Shown one piece after another: positions 10,241 to 23,204 of a stretch of DNA of 64,000 nt. The position numbers and the translations under genes are program-made. Below the pieces are notes generated by a model that was not told the DNA's origin, did no database searches, and saw only the letters and a program-made list of their open reading frames with translations. Positions within the stretch are counted from its first letter, which is position 1. Each line of letters opens with the position of its first letter. The stretch is from Hyalella azteca (Eukaryota > Arthropoda > Malacostraca > Amphipoda > Hyalellidae), in contig NW_025936579.1 of NCBI RefSeq assembly GCF_000764305.2, positions 64,769 to 128,768 of the forward strand. Reading direction: 5' to 3'.

Positions 10241-13200
10241 AATGATCGAACTCCTCAATCAACTTCCCTAGATTCAGCGTCAGCGTTTGTGGATATCTGT
10301 GTTCAGATAACTCGTGATAAGAATTTCCAGTGCATATGATTGATTTTTTTTCATTAACAAAAATAATCAACGTAATCTTAGTTGAAGCGCACTGAAGAAT
10401 AACGTCTACTTTAGAGTGTGAATAATTTTCTAGATAATTTAAATCCATATCGAAAAAACTAACCGACTCTATTCAAACTTTCCTTTCATAAGTTTACTCG
10501 TATTTTTTTAGTATTCCGCTTCACAATTAATGTTTTGTTTCCAACGCTCCATAAATTTTGGTTAATTATATTCAAAACGTTTTCTTTTCAACTTGAAAAT
10601 TCGTTTGTAACTTCCTTTGTTGTGGAAGTTTCTATTTATACATTCAGATGAGGAAGTAAATCGTTGTTGATCTCAGTTGTATTCAGACTATTTCAAGAAA
10701 AACTTTTGTCAGGTCAGTCGATATTTTCATGTCGTTTATTATTGGACGGTCTGGACAATTCCTCGCCTGACATTCTTATAGAAATGATTTCCCTCTTATG
10801 AAGAGGAATTAAGTGACGGAAAATTCTGTCCATCCTGACTGTCTTTCTGAGGATTTAGTATTTATGTGCGTTCAAATATAGAAGTCATGGGAAATTTTTA
10901 AAAACCTTCTCATGTGGCAACGAAATTCATGTGTCAAATGCCCGGTAAAATGGTTGCTTATTTAATAGAAACATTCTATAGCGAAGACATCAAGAGGACG
11001 GCCTATTACCACGTTGTTTAAATTTTGCATAGGTACTGGTAAACTTGCATATAAATCATTTTTCTAGAGAATCATCTTGCACCATATCTGGTGAATTGAA
11101 TTTCTTTTTTTTTTTTCATGCGCGGATGTTTCGAAATGTTATTTTAGGTGAACATCGAGTTCAACTTTTCCTTTTATGCTGAATTCTGAAAAATATCAGC
11201 AGATCGGGGAGACATGTAAAAGTAAGGTCGCGCTTCTGTTATTTGATCGGTGGGCAGAAATTGGAGGATGTGTTTCCATTTTCCAGTATTTTGCCAGAAA
11301 AATAATGCGGATGTGTCGTTTTAAAGCCGCTATGTCCCGCTGTGAATTTTGAATTTCCGTTGTTGTTCCTTGGTTTTTCTCTTATTTGTTTAGGCTCGAT
11401 TAATTATGCAGGTTGATTATCATTACCTTGAATAGTTAAATTTCAGCTCCAGTGATTCTCTGCAATGGGACTGTAAGCTTTTGCGTTTGAATGCAATCAG
11501 CACGAAAGTTAAAGGTTCTGCAATTCATGAAAATGAAAATTCATGTTATACAGTCTTCATGTGAATTTTGTTGAATTTAGTGATTGCATTATTTTATTAC
11601 GACCTATTTTTGGGTACGAAGTTTTTAGTCACTTCACACTGTCTGTGCCATATTTCAGATTTTGATCTCCGAACAATGCTGTTTATGCCGTCTATCCACA
11701 TCTCTTTTGCTGGTAATGACCTTACAATTGCCAGTTTCGTGCTCATGATGCTTGCGTTTTGTGGTGCCTGCAACGCTGAATATTCAGCCTTCCTTGATAC
11801 GGTCCTGGACATCCGTACGAGGTACCGACAGAATCACCGTCGAGCCTCGGTCATTTACTTGGTCGGCAGCAGTCGCAAATTTGTCGATAAAGGATATGCG
11901 CTGCTAATATTGACCCTCAAGAAAAAATGGCTTGAACGCAATTGATTGCGAATCCTGATTTTTTTATGCAATTATGCATATGCGGATTTTTGTTGAGTAA
12001 TAAAAAATGAGAAATTTCACAACGGTTATCATGGTGCGGAAATGTTAGCCAAAGATGAAAAATGTTAATAATTTGAATGTTAATAATTCATTTTTTTATT
12101 TCATTTTGAGGTGGGTTGAACCATGTAGTGTTTAATTCACTTAATTGATGAAGAAAGACTCCGCGGCAGTCCATTCAAATAAATTTCGATTATATGATAG
12201 TGTTTCAACACGCGTTTATTATTGCTCTGATTTTGCAAAGATTCCTCCTTCTAAACTCGATTTTCGTAAAAGCTTAAGGAAACCTCGAGTCAAGCATTTT
12301 GAGCATTATCATCTAAAAAATATAATAATCTTGTGTTTGTGGTAAAAATGTTGGTCGAGACTCATTTGTGCCGTCAGTCACACTTTACTTGCATTAAAGC
12401 GCAGCGCGGTGAGAGAAGACCTGTGCCATGCAAGACTTGGTCAGGTTTGGTGCTGCGTATGGGAGAAGGGACAGTGATTGTTGGAAGAGCAGCTGCTCAG
12501 AACGCGGGTGTCTCTAAGATATTACTTTTATACTTGAGTCTGTATCTGTTTGCTATCACGAGATGGAATTAGATGTGATTTCCTTCTACAATTTTATTAA
12601 TTTTTCTTGAAATTGCGGTATCCATTAATTGTGCTTTAATATATCGGATACAATTTTCGTTGAGGAGTGCTCTCAAAGAACTTCGAACTTCTCTTAAATT
12701 CGTACACAATTTCACCGCATCTGAAAGTTATTTTTCCCAATTATACCTATAGCTATAGGGGATTATAAAGCTGAACAATACCACGAGTACATCGGCTGCA
12801 ACAAACCTTTAAAATTAAACAAGGTTCGAAGCAGAAGTATTTATTCGGCCATCACGACACTATAATTATTTTGGTTGAATGTCAACAACCGTTAGCATTC
12901 AGCATTCAATTGAGGAGGTAGTTAAGTATTTTAGTTAGTTTCGCTAGAATTTATGAAGTTTAGGCAGTAGGTGAAACACTTAATGGGGCAAGTTTAGCAT
13001 AGATTGAATTATTTGTGGATATGTTGTAAGTCTCTGAGTAATTTTAATGTGCCATTTATTGACTACTTATTATTGACTTGCTTCGTGTTGACATCATCGC
13101 TTGGCCGTCTTTTGCCTGATTTCGTATCAAATTTGTTTTGTGTTGAATTATTTGCTTAATGACTTTGTCCTCTATTCTGAATTTTCCGCAGGGCATTCAC

Positions 13201-15765
13201 TCCGCACTTTTCACGATTTATTTTGAACGAAGTAACACCCACGGATGCTACTGCAAAGGCTGTTGCAAAGCCGATGTCGGGATTTGCATTCGGCATGAAA
13301 CATGGACAATAATTCTGTGACTTTCTGTGCTAGTTTTCCCTATTGTTGAAAACTGGTCAGTGTAACCAGCACTCCTTTATGTTCGTATTTCTCTTTCCTC
13401 GGAAAATAAAGCAGCGCATATTCCAATTCCTTGCTGATTTTTGTCTTTTTTAGAACTTGCAGAAATAATATTGAACTCCTACAATTCAAAGTTTTCATTC
13501 GTCCACCTAGTGCAATTAAAAATTCTAGTCCATTTCAACTAATTGTTAGTTGTTTCGAAACTTTCCCCTCAAATCAAATACAAATCCTTTTAAAATCCCA
13601 ATTTGTCATCTGCGCGTATGTTTTATCTCTTCATAAAACATGTTACAGATTTCTATGAGCTCCACGTAAGTTCCCCTCATCTGATGGCAATTAAAGATAT
13701 GTCGAGCTACATAATAATGCAGCTGATCTCATTTAATGTAAATGAGACCGGTTGCATTATTCCCGATTTTATTATACAGGGAACATTTTTCCGATGAACT
13801 AATGAGACCGGAGCTGATCAGGCGTTCGTATTTTGTCTGATTGAAGCGAATGTTTTTTTATTCTGACTTTGTTTGTCGGGAAAAACTAACCCGTTACGAT
13901 TTATTGAAAAAAAGTTGGCAAAATTAATTTGGCCATGCAGAGCATTGACTGCTTTGTAATTTAATAGAAATTGTTTTCATGTAATGCTGTTGCCGAAATA
14001 TATAATTTAGTATCATTTAATTTTTTTCGCATTTAAAGTTTTCAGCTTGTACTTTAATCAGTAAGTTTCATTTTCGTTGATTCTTGACCGTTCGTGGACC
14101 ATGCAGTGTCATTAAGGTACGTTTCAACTTGTTACAAGGTTAACTTCATGTGTGCTTGTCATTTAGTCACTAGGTTCATGAAATGCATTATTTACTCGTG
14201 TCATAATGTTCTTTCGAGTAAGATTGCGTCATTATAGATGATTGTTTTATTATACTCTTACTTATGTTTATTTATTTGTTACTTTATGATATTTATTCTT
14301 TGTTTTGTTCTTTTTACATAGTTTGGATTAAATTCCTTGTTCTCTATCTACACTTTTTATGCATCCTGTTCGCCTTGGGCATGCGTGTTATGCACATGGT
14401 CTATTCCGTTAGAATCTTTGGTTTTAGTTTGGTGTTGCATGGCTCTCGGGTATAAAGAAGGAAATATTTAGTACCTGCATTTTAATCTTGAAGACTTGTT
14501 TTACCATGTACAACTGTTTTACATATTGTGACATATGTACGAAATAAATTATTTTAATCATCAGTTATAACTTATGTGCAATAATAAGTTTTATATTCTA
14601 AATTTTTACTATTGTATATTGTTCGTGTTAACGGAAACCGATTTTATCAATAATTAATTATCGGCAAAAAATCGTGTATTCAAAATCCTTAGTAACGAAT
14701 ATAAGTAACAGTTTTGATACTTGTTTATATATTCGTGTGAGGAAGATATTATAAAATAAAAATAAAAAAGAATTACTTTAAAAAATTTTGGAGGGTTCGT
14801 TGAAGTGTGCTTAATTATGGTACGCCTGGAGGGAGAACCTTGGTGACACGGGCATAAAAACAGTCGTGTGTAAAATTGGGAATCACATCGAAAATATATT
14901 GCAATGCCAGAATCAAGTTTAATATTTATCCTTGCATGTTTAAACAGCTTTGAAACGATGTTTCTTGTTCAAAATGCTTGATTTTCTTCATTATTTGTTG
15001 TTTGTACCTTGATATTTATTCGAAAGTAGCCTCGGCTCCTGACGATATAGACAGGTATGGTTTAGAAGATTCGCCTCTTGACATCAATGATAATATTGAT
15101 TTTTTGTTTATTATAGCATCAATAATGCTCTCAATAAATTATGTATCCAGAAGTGTGTACATTTCACTGTTATTTTCGTTGTTTGTGGGCTTCATCAGTT
15201 TCCGTACATAGAATATGTTCACAATCACAAGCGTTTATTTACTGTTCAGAACAATCTCTTTTCATTGTATGTCACTTGATTCCTTCTTGCCATTTTTAAA
15301 GCTTTCTCTGTGAAGCTCTTTCAGTTTTTCCTGTGCTGTCTCCATTTAATATGCCATTTGTATAAATGCTCGATAAATTTAGAACTGTATCACTAGAATG
15401 CATTTTCAGTCACTTTCGAAACTTTCTTGATTTCAGGCTTAAAATTGAATTAAATTGTGCAGTATTAATAAGTTGTCGTTACTATGAATTCGTAATAATC
15501 TAATTACGAATTTTATCGCTATATCTTACTATAAATTTTATCTTTAACTCATGCAGCTTTACGGTAGATATGTCACTATTTCCCATACATTGGGAGCGAC
15601 GTGATGCTCGCCTTTGAAGATTTTCACGCAGTTTTTTAAATGTTTTAGGCCGCGATAAAACTGCCAGTCACCATCACTGCCGTGGCTGACGGACCTTGAA
15701 GTGAATCTCTGTCCACTCTCACACGAAGCGCTACTAGGGAAATTTAATAAAGATGAAAATTCTTT
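10241..15765. other. Long AT-rich non-coding stretch
   Basis: I see no gene. A frame at 11676-11945 on the plus strand starts with a hydrophobic run resembling a signal peptide (LMMLAFCGACNA), but nothing downstream is recognisable and its length is within chance. Small perfect hairpins occur at about 13727-13747 (TCTCATTTA, loop ATG, TAAATGAGA) and 15487-15512 (AATTCGTAAT, loop AATCTA, ATTACGAATT). The 11-mer AATGAGACCGG occurs twice, 60 bp apart, near 13741 and 13801. Confidence 0.5.
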
Positions 15766-15767
15766 TC

Positions 15768-15887
15768 AGCTTTCATTAGCCTTCACTTTCAGCTTAGCTT
15801 TTATTAGCCCTCAGTTCAGCTTAGCTTTGATTAGCCCTCACTTTCAGCTTAGCTTTCATTAGCCCTCACTTTCAGCTTAGCTTTCAT
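15768..15887. repeat. 27-28-bp minisatellite, ~4.5 copies, split by a LINE
   Basis: The unit is GCTTTCATTAGCCCTCACTT plus TCAGCTTA, repeated about four and a half times. The array stops where the LINE 3' tail begins (about 15886). A further TTTCATTAGCCTTCAGCTTC piece appears on the other side of the LINE fragment at about 16281-16300, so the LINE apparently landed inside the array. Confidence 0.85.
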
Positions 15888-16280
15888 AACATAACAAAAC
15901 ATAGCGATGTCGGCGCTGAAGAATAGGCCTGATGTGGCCTGTCGCCGATTCTTACTTTTCATGACTTGTACAGTGTACACAGAAAATCTAAAATCGTGGC
16001 ATTTGACCGGATCTTTTCAGGACTTACGATAGTTAGAAATAGCTGCTCGACTTCCACCGGGTTTGATATGGTGCTAGGCATTTCAAATCTGAACATATGT
16101 TTTTCCATAGCTTCATCTAGTCTGTTCTTGAACGCGTTCATACTCGGAGCGCCAACGATGTAATTGGGGAGGCTGTTCCACATGTCGGTGATTCGAAGCG
16201 AGAAGAAATGTTATCGCGTGGAAAAGTTGCAGCGCAGTTTTTTACTTTATAGCCGTAGTGTTGGTTCTTGTTTCAAATTC
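15886..16280 (-). mobile_element. 5'-truncated CR1/L2-like LINE copy, 3' end
   Basis: This is a minus-strand fragment of the same LINE family as the copy at 42.9-44.05 kb. It holds the end of the polyprotein after the reverse transcriptase: MWNSLPNYIVGAPSMNAFKN and RFEMPSTISNPVEVE are plainly visible in the frame at 15959-16183, matching the corresponding plus-strand segment at about 43770-43910. The 3' end reads GCGATGTCGGCGC-type sequence on the plus strand, bounded by an ACATAAC-rich tail, which is (ATGTT)n read on the element strand. It lacks the polymerase domain and is a dead-on-arrival copy. TTTCAT flanks both ends, a likely target-site duplication, although the target is itself repetitive. 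Confidence 0.85.
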
Positions 16281-16300
16281 TTTCATTAGCCTTCAGCTTC

Positions 16301-17290
16301 GCTTCCATTAACTCGAGTTTCTTTGCTCTTTCCATTTATTCCTGGATGTCCCACGAGCCAACAAGCGTTTGTATCGTTAATGGCATAAATTAATTTAATG
16401 ATAAATAATACAGTGTTATCAGTGGTATGCTGCTTGTAATTCGTATCGTTGGGAGGCAGTTCGTATCAATGTGTGACCCTGTTTCTAAGCCCTCAATTCA
16501 GGCAGTATCATGGCCGTGGAACAACCTTTGAGGTCGTGAAGAACAATATCTCTGCACTTCAAGTCCTAAGAAAGTGTTGCAGTGGAAATATTTCGACAAA
16601 ATTACATTGTAAATATATTAATTTTCTTGAATTAGTTCCGTTTGACCTCGTACTTTTCCCCATTATGGGATATTTCTTGTGAGAAGAACTTACTTTTTGA
16701 CTATTTTCTGAAGAGCCCGCGTATCTGACTTCAATATTATTCCTGAATGAAAATAAACCATTTTATTTACACTTCATTTATCCCGAAGTTTCCACTTCAT
16801 CAGTAAAATACGAAATTTCATTTTATGATTCATGATATTGGTTTTGTCTTTTCTGTTTTTATTCGATGCTCGCACGGAATTCGAATCACTAGGGAACGCT
16901 CAGAGATTCCTGCAATAAAACACGCCATTTTGATAGCGACGTTTTCCATTTCGCCCGATGATTTTTATGAGAACGAAACCTCCCTGAAATTTTGATTGCT
17001 ACTCCACTGACCACTGCGCTTTTCAATGTAAACGAACAAGAGAAACGGACGGGAGAGATGTTACACTTGCTTGTTCACAATGTCTTACCAAATTCTGGTA
17101 TTCCAAGGTATTTTTAGGTGACACTCCATTTTCAAGCTGAATCTACAACAGCAGTGAAACATACTCGTAGATATCGATATCAGTGAATACATTGAAAGCG
17201 TAACAATAATTATTTATGATTGGTTTCATAGATACAGTTTAAAAGAATAGGATTGAAAATTTGAGCTTAGAGATATCAGATCAAATCACT
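16301..17290. other. Non-coding stretch, nothing recognised
   Basis: AT-rich. The 77-codon plus-strand frame at 16449-16682 has no recognisable domain. Confidence 0.45.
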
Positions 17291-17301
17291 TTATTTGACG
17301 T

Positions 17302-17790
17302 TACATGCTGGGCTGCCACCGCAGCAGCAGCGATATAAATAAAGGTCGTCGGTTACATCATTTGCAGCACACGCTAGGTTTTCGTCGCAGCGCTGGAATG
17401 GCATGGTTTTCAGCAACACCATCCGGAGCCACCTGACAGTTGTCATTATAGCGGCTGTGTCATGGTTTTCTGCAACATCACTTTGCTGTGCCATATGCCA
17501 GTTGTCATCACAGCTGCAGTCGCTTGGTATTAAACAATGCCACTTTATTCGGCGCCACATGCCAGTTGTCATCTCAGCTGCAGTGGAACGCAAGTCTTCA
17601 GCAACGTCAGTTCCTCCCATATAACATGCCAGGTTACCGTCACAGCTACAGTGGCATGAAGTCCTTCATTACCGCTACTCTATTCGACGTCACACGTCAG
17701 GTCGCCGCCACAGCTATACAGTGGAATGTAAGTCTTCAGCAAGTCCACTTCATTCGCCACTGCTGGCTGTGACCGCAGCTGCAGCGGCAT
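17302..17790. repeat. Diverged tandem repeat, ~65-bp unit, about eight copies
   Basis: Copies of a CCACATGCCAGTTGTCATCA ... CAGCTGCAGTGGCATG ... TCTTCAGCAACGTCACTT unit are found near 17302, 17369, 17429, 17491, 17555, 17622, 17689 and 17757, spaced 60-68 bp. Similarity between copies is moderate. Each carries a CAGCTGCAG-like palindrome. The overlapping 73- to 109-codon frames on both strands are by-products of the repeat, and I do not treat them as genes. Confidence 0.85.
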
Positions 17791-18340
17791 GAAAGGCGTT
17801 CAGCAGAGCGATCAGTGGACATCGGCTGTCCTTTAAAGGCCGCCTTGATTGTATCGAGACAGCCTTTAAATTGAATTTGATTCAAATAGTTCTGAGTGGA
17901 ACACGCGTGGCTGAAATACGTGTACAAAATTGGTTTATATCTTAACTGAATAGGGAGCGGTTTCAGACCATTATGAACCCTGATTTACAACACGGAGCAT
18001 TTATTTGCATTAATTAGAGTTTGAGAGTTGATGATGAGAGATGAGAGTTGAATAATTAGAGAGAGATGAGAGTTGAATTTTTCCATTTAATATGTGGCTC
18101 AATTCGTGTTTTGTCTTTCAAAACTGATAGAAATTACTTAACTTCGTTCATGTGATGAGCCAAACTAGGTCAAGTTGACCCACTCAAAAGCCATAAGTGC
18201 ATTGCTATTTGTAAAAGTTCTTACTCATTATTAACCGTGCCTACGGCAGCGTCTCCATAATACCAATATTATTAACTCTTTATTAACTACACTTGATTAA
18301 TTTATTAATTCATGCTTATCATTTATTGAAGCAGTCACCT
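17791..18340. other. Non-coding stretch with a GAGAGATGAGAGTTGAAT-like repeat
   Basis: AT-rich. A small imperfect repeat of AGAGATGAGAGTTGAA occupies about 18015-18080. Nothing else is recognisable. Confidence 0.45.
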
Positions 18341-18347
18341 GGACTAA

Positions 18348-18803
18348 TTAATATTGGTCCTTGGGTTGGAGCCACAACTCCCCGGAACGATGCATCGTAC
18401 GTTTGATGTCTCCAGGACTTAATTGTCGCTCATTGTTCCGCGAACTGTGCGCCATCCCGCCTGAACTGATGGAGATGCTCGAGTTCATCCAATCACATTT
18501 GTACGATAGAGATATGAAAGAATAACTCATTTTTAAATTACAATACCAATCAATGCTGAATATATGGTCTGAAATATAAGTAAAACTGTCTGAATAGGTT
18601 CTTCTGTCTACGAAATAACTGTAATATGTATTCACATCTTTTAACCTGCCGTCTGACTCTATCGAGTTTCTTTTACAATAACTATTATTATTAGTAGTAG
18701 TCGAAGAAGATATTCTCGTGCCGTTACCGAATCTAGCTACCTCGTCAGTTCGAAATCTTAAAGCATAATAATTATTACAAGCAATTGGTAAATTATAATC
18801 CAT
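18348..18803 (-). CDS. Open frame of 151 codons, doubtful gene
   Basis: This is the longest methionine-started frame outside tandem repeats and the LINE. The protein is rich in Ser, Asn and Tyr, with a run SISISSGGMAHSSRNNERQ and a C-terminal part containing DIKRTMHRSGELWLQP. I recognise no family, signal peptide or membrane segment. In DNA this AT-rich, the longest chance frame in 64 kb is expected to be of about this size. The 3' third (18348-18520) has more balanced base composition than the 5' part. I consider it more likely chance or a conserved non-coding block than a gene. Splice-supported transcripts or conservation would be needed to keep it. Confidence 0.15.
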   Translation of the reverse strand: MDYNLPIACNNYYALRFRTDEVARFGNGTRISSSTTTNNNSYCKRNSIESDGRLKDVNTYYSYFVDRRTYSDSFTYISDHIFSIDWYCNLKMSYSFISLSYKCDWMNSSISISSGGMAHSSRNNERQLSPGDIKRTMHRSGELWLQPKDQY

Positions 18804-18986
18804 ATTTGGATATATAATTCCATATTATAATCCAGGACCAATATTACAGATATTGAAACACAAATTGACTCATAAAAACGAATTGAAATGAAAAACACGA
18901 GATTTGAAATTACTATATTATTTTTATTCTTATATGCATTATTGTCTTGCACTGAGAGTTGTTCACACGTTGTTTAGCTTTTATTT

Positions 18987-19011
18987 TTCCGTTCCTTATA
19001 TAGGAACGGAA
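18987..19011. other. Perfect 10-bp hairpin
   Basis: TTCCGTTCCT, loop TATAT, AGGAACGGAA. It is an isolated perfect inverted repeat in AT-rich sequence. It could be a remnant of a small element or chance. Confidence 0.6.
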
Positions 19012-19535
19012 TTTTCCCATCCTTGTTGAGCTTGTATGTTCGTTTCAACTCTATATAGGATAGTAGGATAGTAACTGTGTTTTTTTCATTGATACGTTTG
19101 AAGTTTCTGAAGCCGTGACTTTAAACAGCTTTTATTCAAAGCCTGTTAGCGTGCCATCTGTTGACCGTCTGCATTGAAAAAAGTCGCTATACTTTTTTTT
19201 ACTCCAGGTTGGCTATTCATTTAAATTTATTAATCTTTGCTGTTTTAATTTTTCAGTGGGTTGCCTGTTCGTGAACAAATTCAGGGAAGATTTATCCCAA
19301 AATTTAATTTATATCTATATAAATAGCCCTCTGCTGCATCAGAAGTCGTGTATTTTTTCCCAACAACAAACAAAGCAAACAAAACTCGCAGTTAGTTGCC
19401 CTTCAAGGGAAAGTTTTCATAAAGCTAATCTCGAGCTTCTGACACGTGCTGCACCATCAGTTGCCCTACCGCCTCCGTAAAGATATTTCCACAAGGCACT
19501 TGACATTGGAACAAAAGTTCATTGAATTGGGTTTG

Positions 19536-19864
19536 AACGAAATCAACTCGTAATAACATTGTTTCAACGAAATCAACTCGTAATCAACGTTGTTCGAACG
19601 AAATCAACTCGCAATCAACGTTGTTTTACTGAAATCAACTCGTAATCAACATTGTTTCAACGAAATCAACACGTAATCAACGTTGTTTCAACAAAATCAA
19701 CACCTAATCAACGTTGTTTGAACGAAATCATCTCGCAATCAAGGACGTTTTACTGAAATCAAGTCGTAATCAACGTTGTTTTGACAAAATTCAACTCGCA
19801 ATCAACGTTGTTTTACTGAAATAAACTCTTAATCAACATTGTTTCAACGAAATCAACTCGTCAT
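19536..19864. repeat. 31-bp minisatellite, about ten to eleven copies
   Basis: The unit is GAAATCAACTCGTAATCAAC plus GTTGTTTCAAC. Copies vary (CACGTAATC, CTCGCAATC, TTTTACTGAA), and the array ends in CGTCATCTACG near 19870. It is non-coding. Confidence 0.9.
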
Positions 19865-19977
19865 CTACGTTTCAGCCTCGTTTGCCTGAAGGTTGCCATA
19901 CTTTTTGGCATTTCTCCGCCACCGCTTCAGGTCTGTGGTCTGCTCTGCTGAGGTCACCTAGACTGAGTTTAGTGCCA

Positions 19978-20155
19978 CTGCTATTATAACTATAAGTGCT
20001 ACTACTACTATAACTATAACTATACTCCTACTATAAGTATACTACTACTACTACTATAACTATAAGTGCTACTACTACTTTAACTATAACTATACTCCTA
20101 CTATAAGTATACTACTACTATAACAATAAGTGCTACTAATATTATAACTATAGCT
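19978..20155. repeat. ACT/ATA-rich higher-order simple repeat
   Basis: Runs of ACTACTACTATAACTATAAC alternate with ATACTCCTACTATAAGT and AAGTGCTACT in a roughly 60-bp higher-order pattern. Confidence 0.85.
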
Positions 20156-21995
20156 TTGTGCTTCTAGTTACTGAACGATTCAGGAATGATATAAGTTTCT
20201 TCTCTCGATCACCGACTTACTCTTGCTGATACGTAAAAGTTGAGATAATGTTCTTTATTATCGTACGATTTACCTATGTCGTTTCCTACTTCTTTTATAA
20301 CATTAGTTAAGATGTTGTAACTACTTCGCAATGTAGATCATCTATATAGACAGGAGAACCTTTTCACCATTCGTTTAGGGAAAAACGCGTGATTCGATTT
20401 ATATCAAGAGACAAATTTAAATTTTAATTTCCTCCTCTGGTATTACGACTCAGCCGCTATACTTCGTTGGCATCCGTTGTTCAGTCTCTGAGTGCAGACA
20501 ATTGTTTTCGTAAATACATCGCTAACAAAAATGAATGTTTTATTTTATTTTACACATTCTTTTCTTATATTATTTTGAGCTTTACCATAGATGGAAATCA
20601 TTAGAAAAAAATACAATTTCCAACCACTGGCCTAGCCGAATTTACCCTCGGTTATGATAGTGCCTCAGGATCACGAAGAGCAATCGTCATTGCAGGATTG
20701 TGCAGTCAACAGTTCATCATCAGTTCCGCCCCCTTGAAAAATTCAATGCTTTTGTTCGTCCTCTCGATCACAGCCGCACGGGGAGTATCTAGGCTACAAG
20801 ACACTTGAGACAAATTTGGTATTGACGATCCAGGCATTCAATTTGAAACATTTATTTAACTGGGGATATTTATGAGTGATACTCGGTTGTGTGAACAAAA
20901 CATAGTTTTTTTAGACAATTAAAGATAATGAAGCTGACTGTTTTTTCTCGTGAAACGAAAAGGACAAGCGATAGAAATTTAAGATAGAAAGAAATAGGTT
21001 ATATAAAAAACATTCATGATCAAAATTCCAGTATATGTTATAAAACACCGTACGCTTCTTTCTGAAAAGCAAAACGATCAAACTGCGAGGCCATACGCAT
21101 CAAAGAACCCTCTTTTATGTTGCAGAAGAAGCTCTACAGCTTCCCGTTCTTGGCCTCTGCCCAGTAATCTACGAGTAAGATTCCTTCAGGGCCGCTGGGT
21201 CGAGCAGCTTTTTGAACGGCCAATCTGGTGCCTCCTTAAGACGAGTCTCAAACGAACTTGTATTGGCTTCTCGCATCGCACTGGGAAGATGACCATATCT
21301 TTTACTTTTTATTGCCACTAGTTATATGTTTTGTTTTGTGTGTAACTAATACGCTGTCTATGAACTTTTCCACCCTCACAAGATGTCCATATATTGAAAA
21401 TTTTTATATAACATAATACATTGATCATTGTTAACCATGTCTATGACGTACCTCCTTCTCTTCATTAAACTTTTGTATCTTATTCTCTCAAAACGCGTTT
21501 TCAAATTTCGGCTCAGGGTCCCATAATTTTGAACGTCACATAAAATATATTTCTTGAAATTTTCTGATGCAGGTCAGCAAAAATTTGCTCAATTACAACC
21601 CATTTAATTAACTGATTTTATCATTTTACTTATTTAGTTTTTTTTCTCAAATCGTCGTTATGATCCAAAGATCATAACCATTTGGATCTGACAAATTTTC
21701 GTGTTAAAATATGGAATTGCCATCTGCCAATCTTGCTTTCCAATTATGATGGAATTTTTTATTCGTGCTCTATTTTCAAAAAAAGTTTGTTTTGTGAAGT
21801 AATTTATTCAAATTTCTTGTTATTTAGGAGTTTCAGTTTCCAAATGTTAATCACAAACATCATTTCATGTATCGTGGTTCACACGAAAGCTAGTTAAACA
21901 CCTGAATAATTTGTTCTTATTCTCCAACTCATCGCCTTCTTCAATCTGAAGGTTCTAGTTTAAAATGTTTTGCCCATTTGACGGCTCTCGAGCAA
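20156..21995. other. AT-rich non-coding stretch
   Basis: A 101-codon frame at 21016-21321 has no recognisable domain. A perfect 9-bp hairpin (GTTATGATC, loop CAAA, GATCATAAC) lies at 21657-21678. Nothing else is supported. Confidence 0.45.
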
Positions 21996-21996
21996 A

Positions 21997-22212
21997 ATGG
22001 GTCGCACCGCAGTATTTTCTCCAATATCCCTCAAGAAGTTTCCAAATCAGGGCAATTTTTTCCCACTCGATCAGTCTAATCTGAGTGATTTTCTCTCAAA
22101 AGCGTTGCAAGGTTTTCGATTGATTTTTTCTGTCGAGGAGTTCAGCAGCAGAGCGCTATTGCTTCAGCAAGGAGACATTCCGCTTAGACGCCTCGATGCA
22201 TTTTATCAGTAA
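21997..22212 (+). CDS. Exon-like open frame ending beside a splice-donor match (doubtful)
   Basis: A 71-codon frame starts at an ATG preceded by AGCAAA. The sequence around its stop reads TATCAGTAAGTT, so a GTAAGT donor match falls exactly at the end of the open stretch. Composition is more balanced than the flanks (residues include SPISLKKFPNQGNFFP and SVEEFSSRALLLQQGD). I recognise no family. It could be a first exon, or chance with a coincidental GTAAGT. Confidence 0.15.
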   Translation: MGRTAVFSPISLKKFPNQGNFFPLDQSNLSDFLSKALQGFRLIFSVEEFSSRALLLQQGDIPLRRLDAFYQ

Positions 22213-23200
22213 GTTAAATTTATTACTTAGCATATTAGGTAAAAAAGTGCAGTATTGTGTCGTGTAAACTTGATGTTTGACGAAGTGTTCGAAGCTATTT
22301 TGCATGACCGCTGCTATTAGTTTGAAAAAGGTTCACCTGCAATTCTAGTTCATGTTAATATTGATAATTTAAACTGTACAATTAATAACTACAAGTATAA
22401 ATAGCTGTTGTCAAGTGCAGCTTTATTTATGTTATAGTACTTTATTTATTTTAAATGTAATTATTTCGGTGCTATAGAATGCAATTTCTATCTCATTTAA
22501 TTCTAATTTTGTAAAGTCTCGTAGAAAATTATTGTTTGGACACTGGACATACTCGTTATCTCTCAAGCGGTTTCTTTTAAATCAATGCTTGCAGGTTAGG
22601 TTGCCAAACGCGATTTTCATACAAGAAAAAACGTAGCTGTTTAAAATTAACATCAAAGTTATACAGATTATATTTTCGATAAAGAAAATCTCAGATAGGT
22701 TGATTATAGAATTCAAATAATATGTATGAACTCGGCGACTGATCTTCACTATTTTGTTCCAGTTTTGTTCACTTGCAGGTCACCTGAGATTTGTGAAGGG
22801 GCTGTTCTATTTCCGCCAATCATTTACCATCGTGATTATTTTGTGTTGTATATTAATCAGTGTTAAATTCATACCTAAATATACACATTTTTTCTAATCT
22901 GTGAACAGGTGCCTAAATTTAAATTTTACTTGATTCGGTTGCATGGCTCTGGGTTCTTCTTGTAATGTCTCGTCTTGGATAATTTTATTTAATGTCTGGT
23001 ATTGGATAATTTTATTTATTTATATAATTTTATGTAACCAATTACTTACTGTTTGGGATCATTTATGAACGCAGACGGAGGAATAACGTATCTAAATTTG
23101 ATTTATAAATCAAACAAAGTAGTCGATAAAATGTGAAAATTTCTATTCTATTAGAAATGTTCATCATGCAAACATCACAAATTTACTCGTTGAAATAGGT
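22213..23200. other. AT-rich non-coding stretch, nothing recognised
   Basis: No open frame or repeat that I can support. Confidence 0.45.
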
Positions 23201-23204
23201 TCAT

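Noticed and set aside
11676..11945. Possible secreted peptide (hydrophobic N-terminus, CNA/E cleavage-like site)
   Set aside because: Length within chance, no processing sites or recognisable peptide downstream, no supporting transcription signals.
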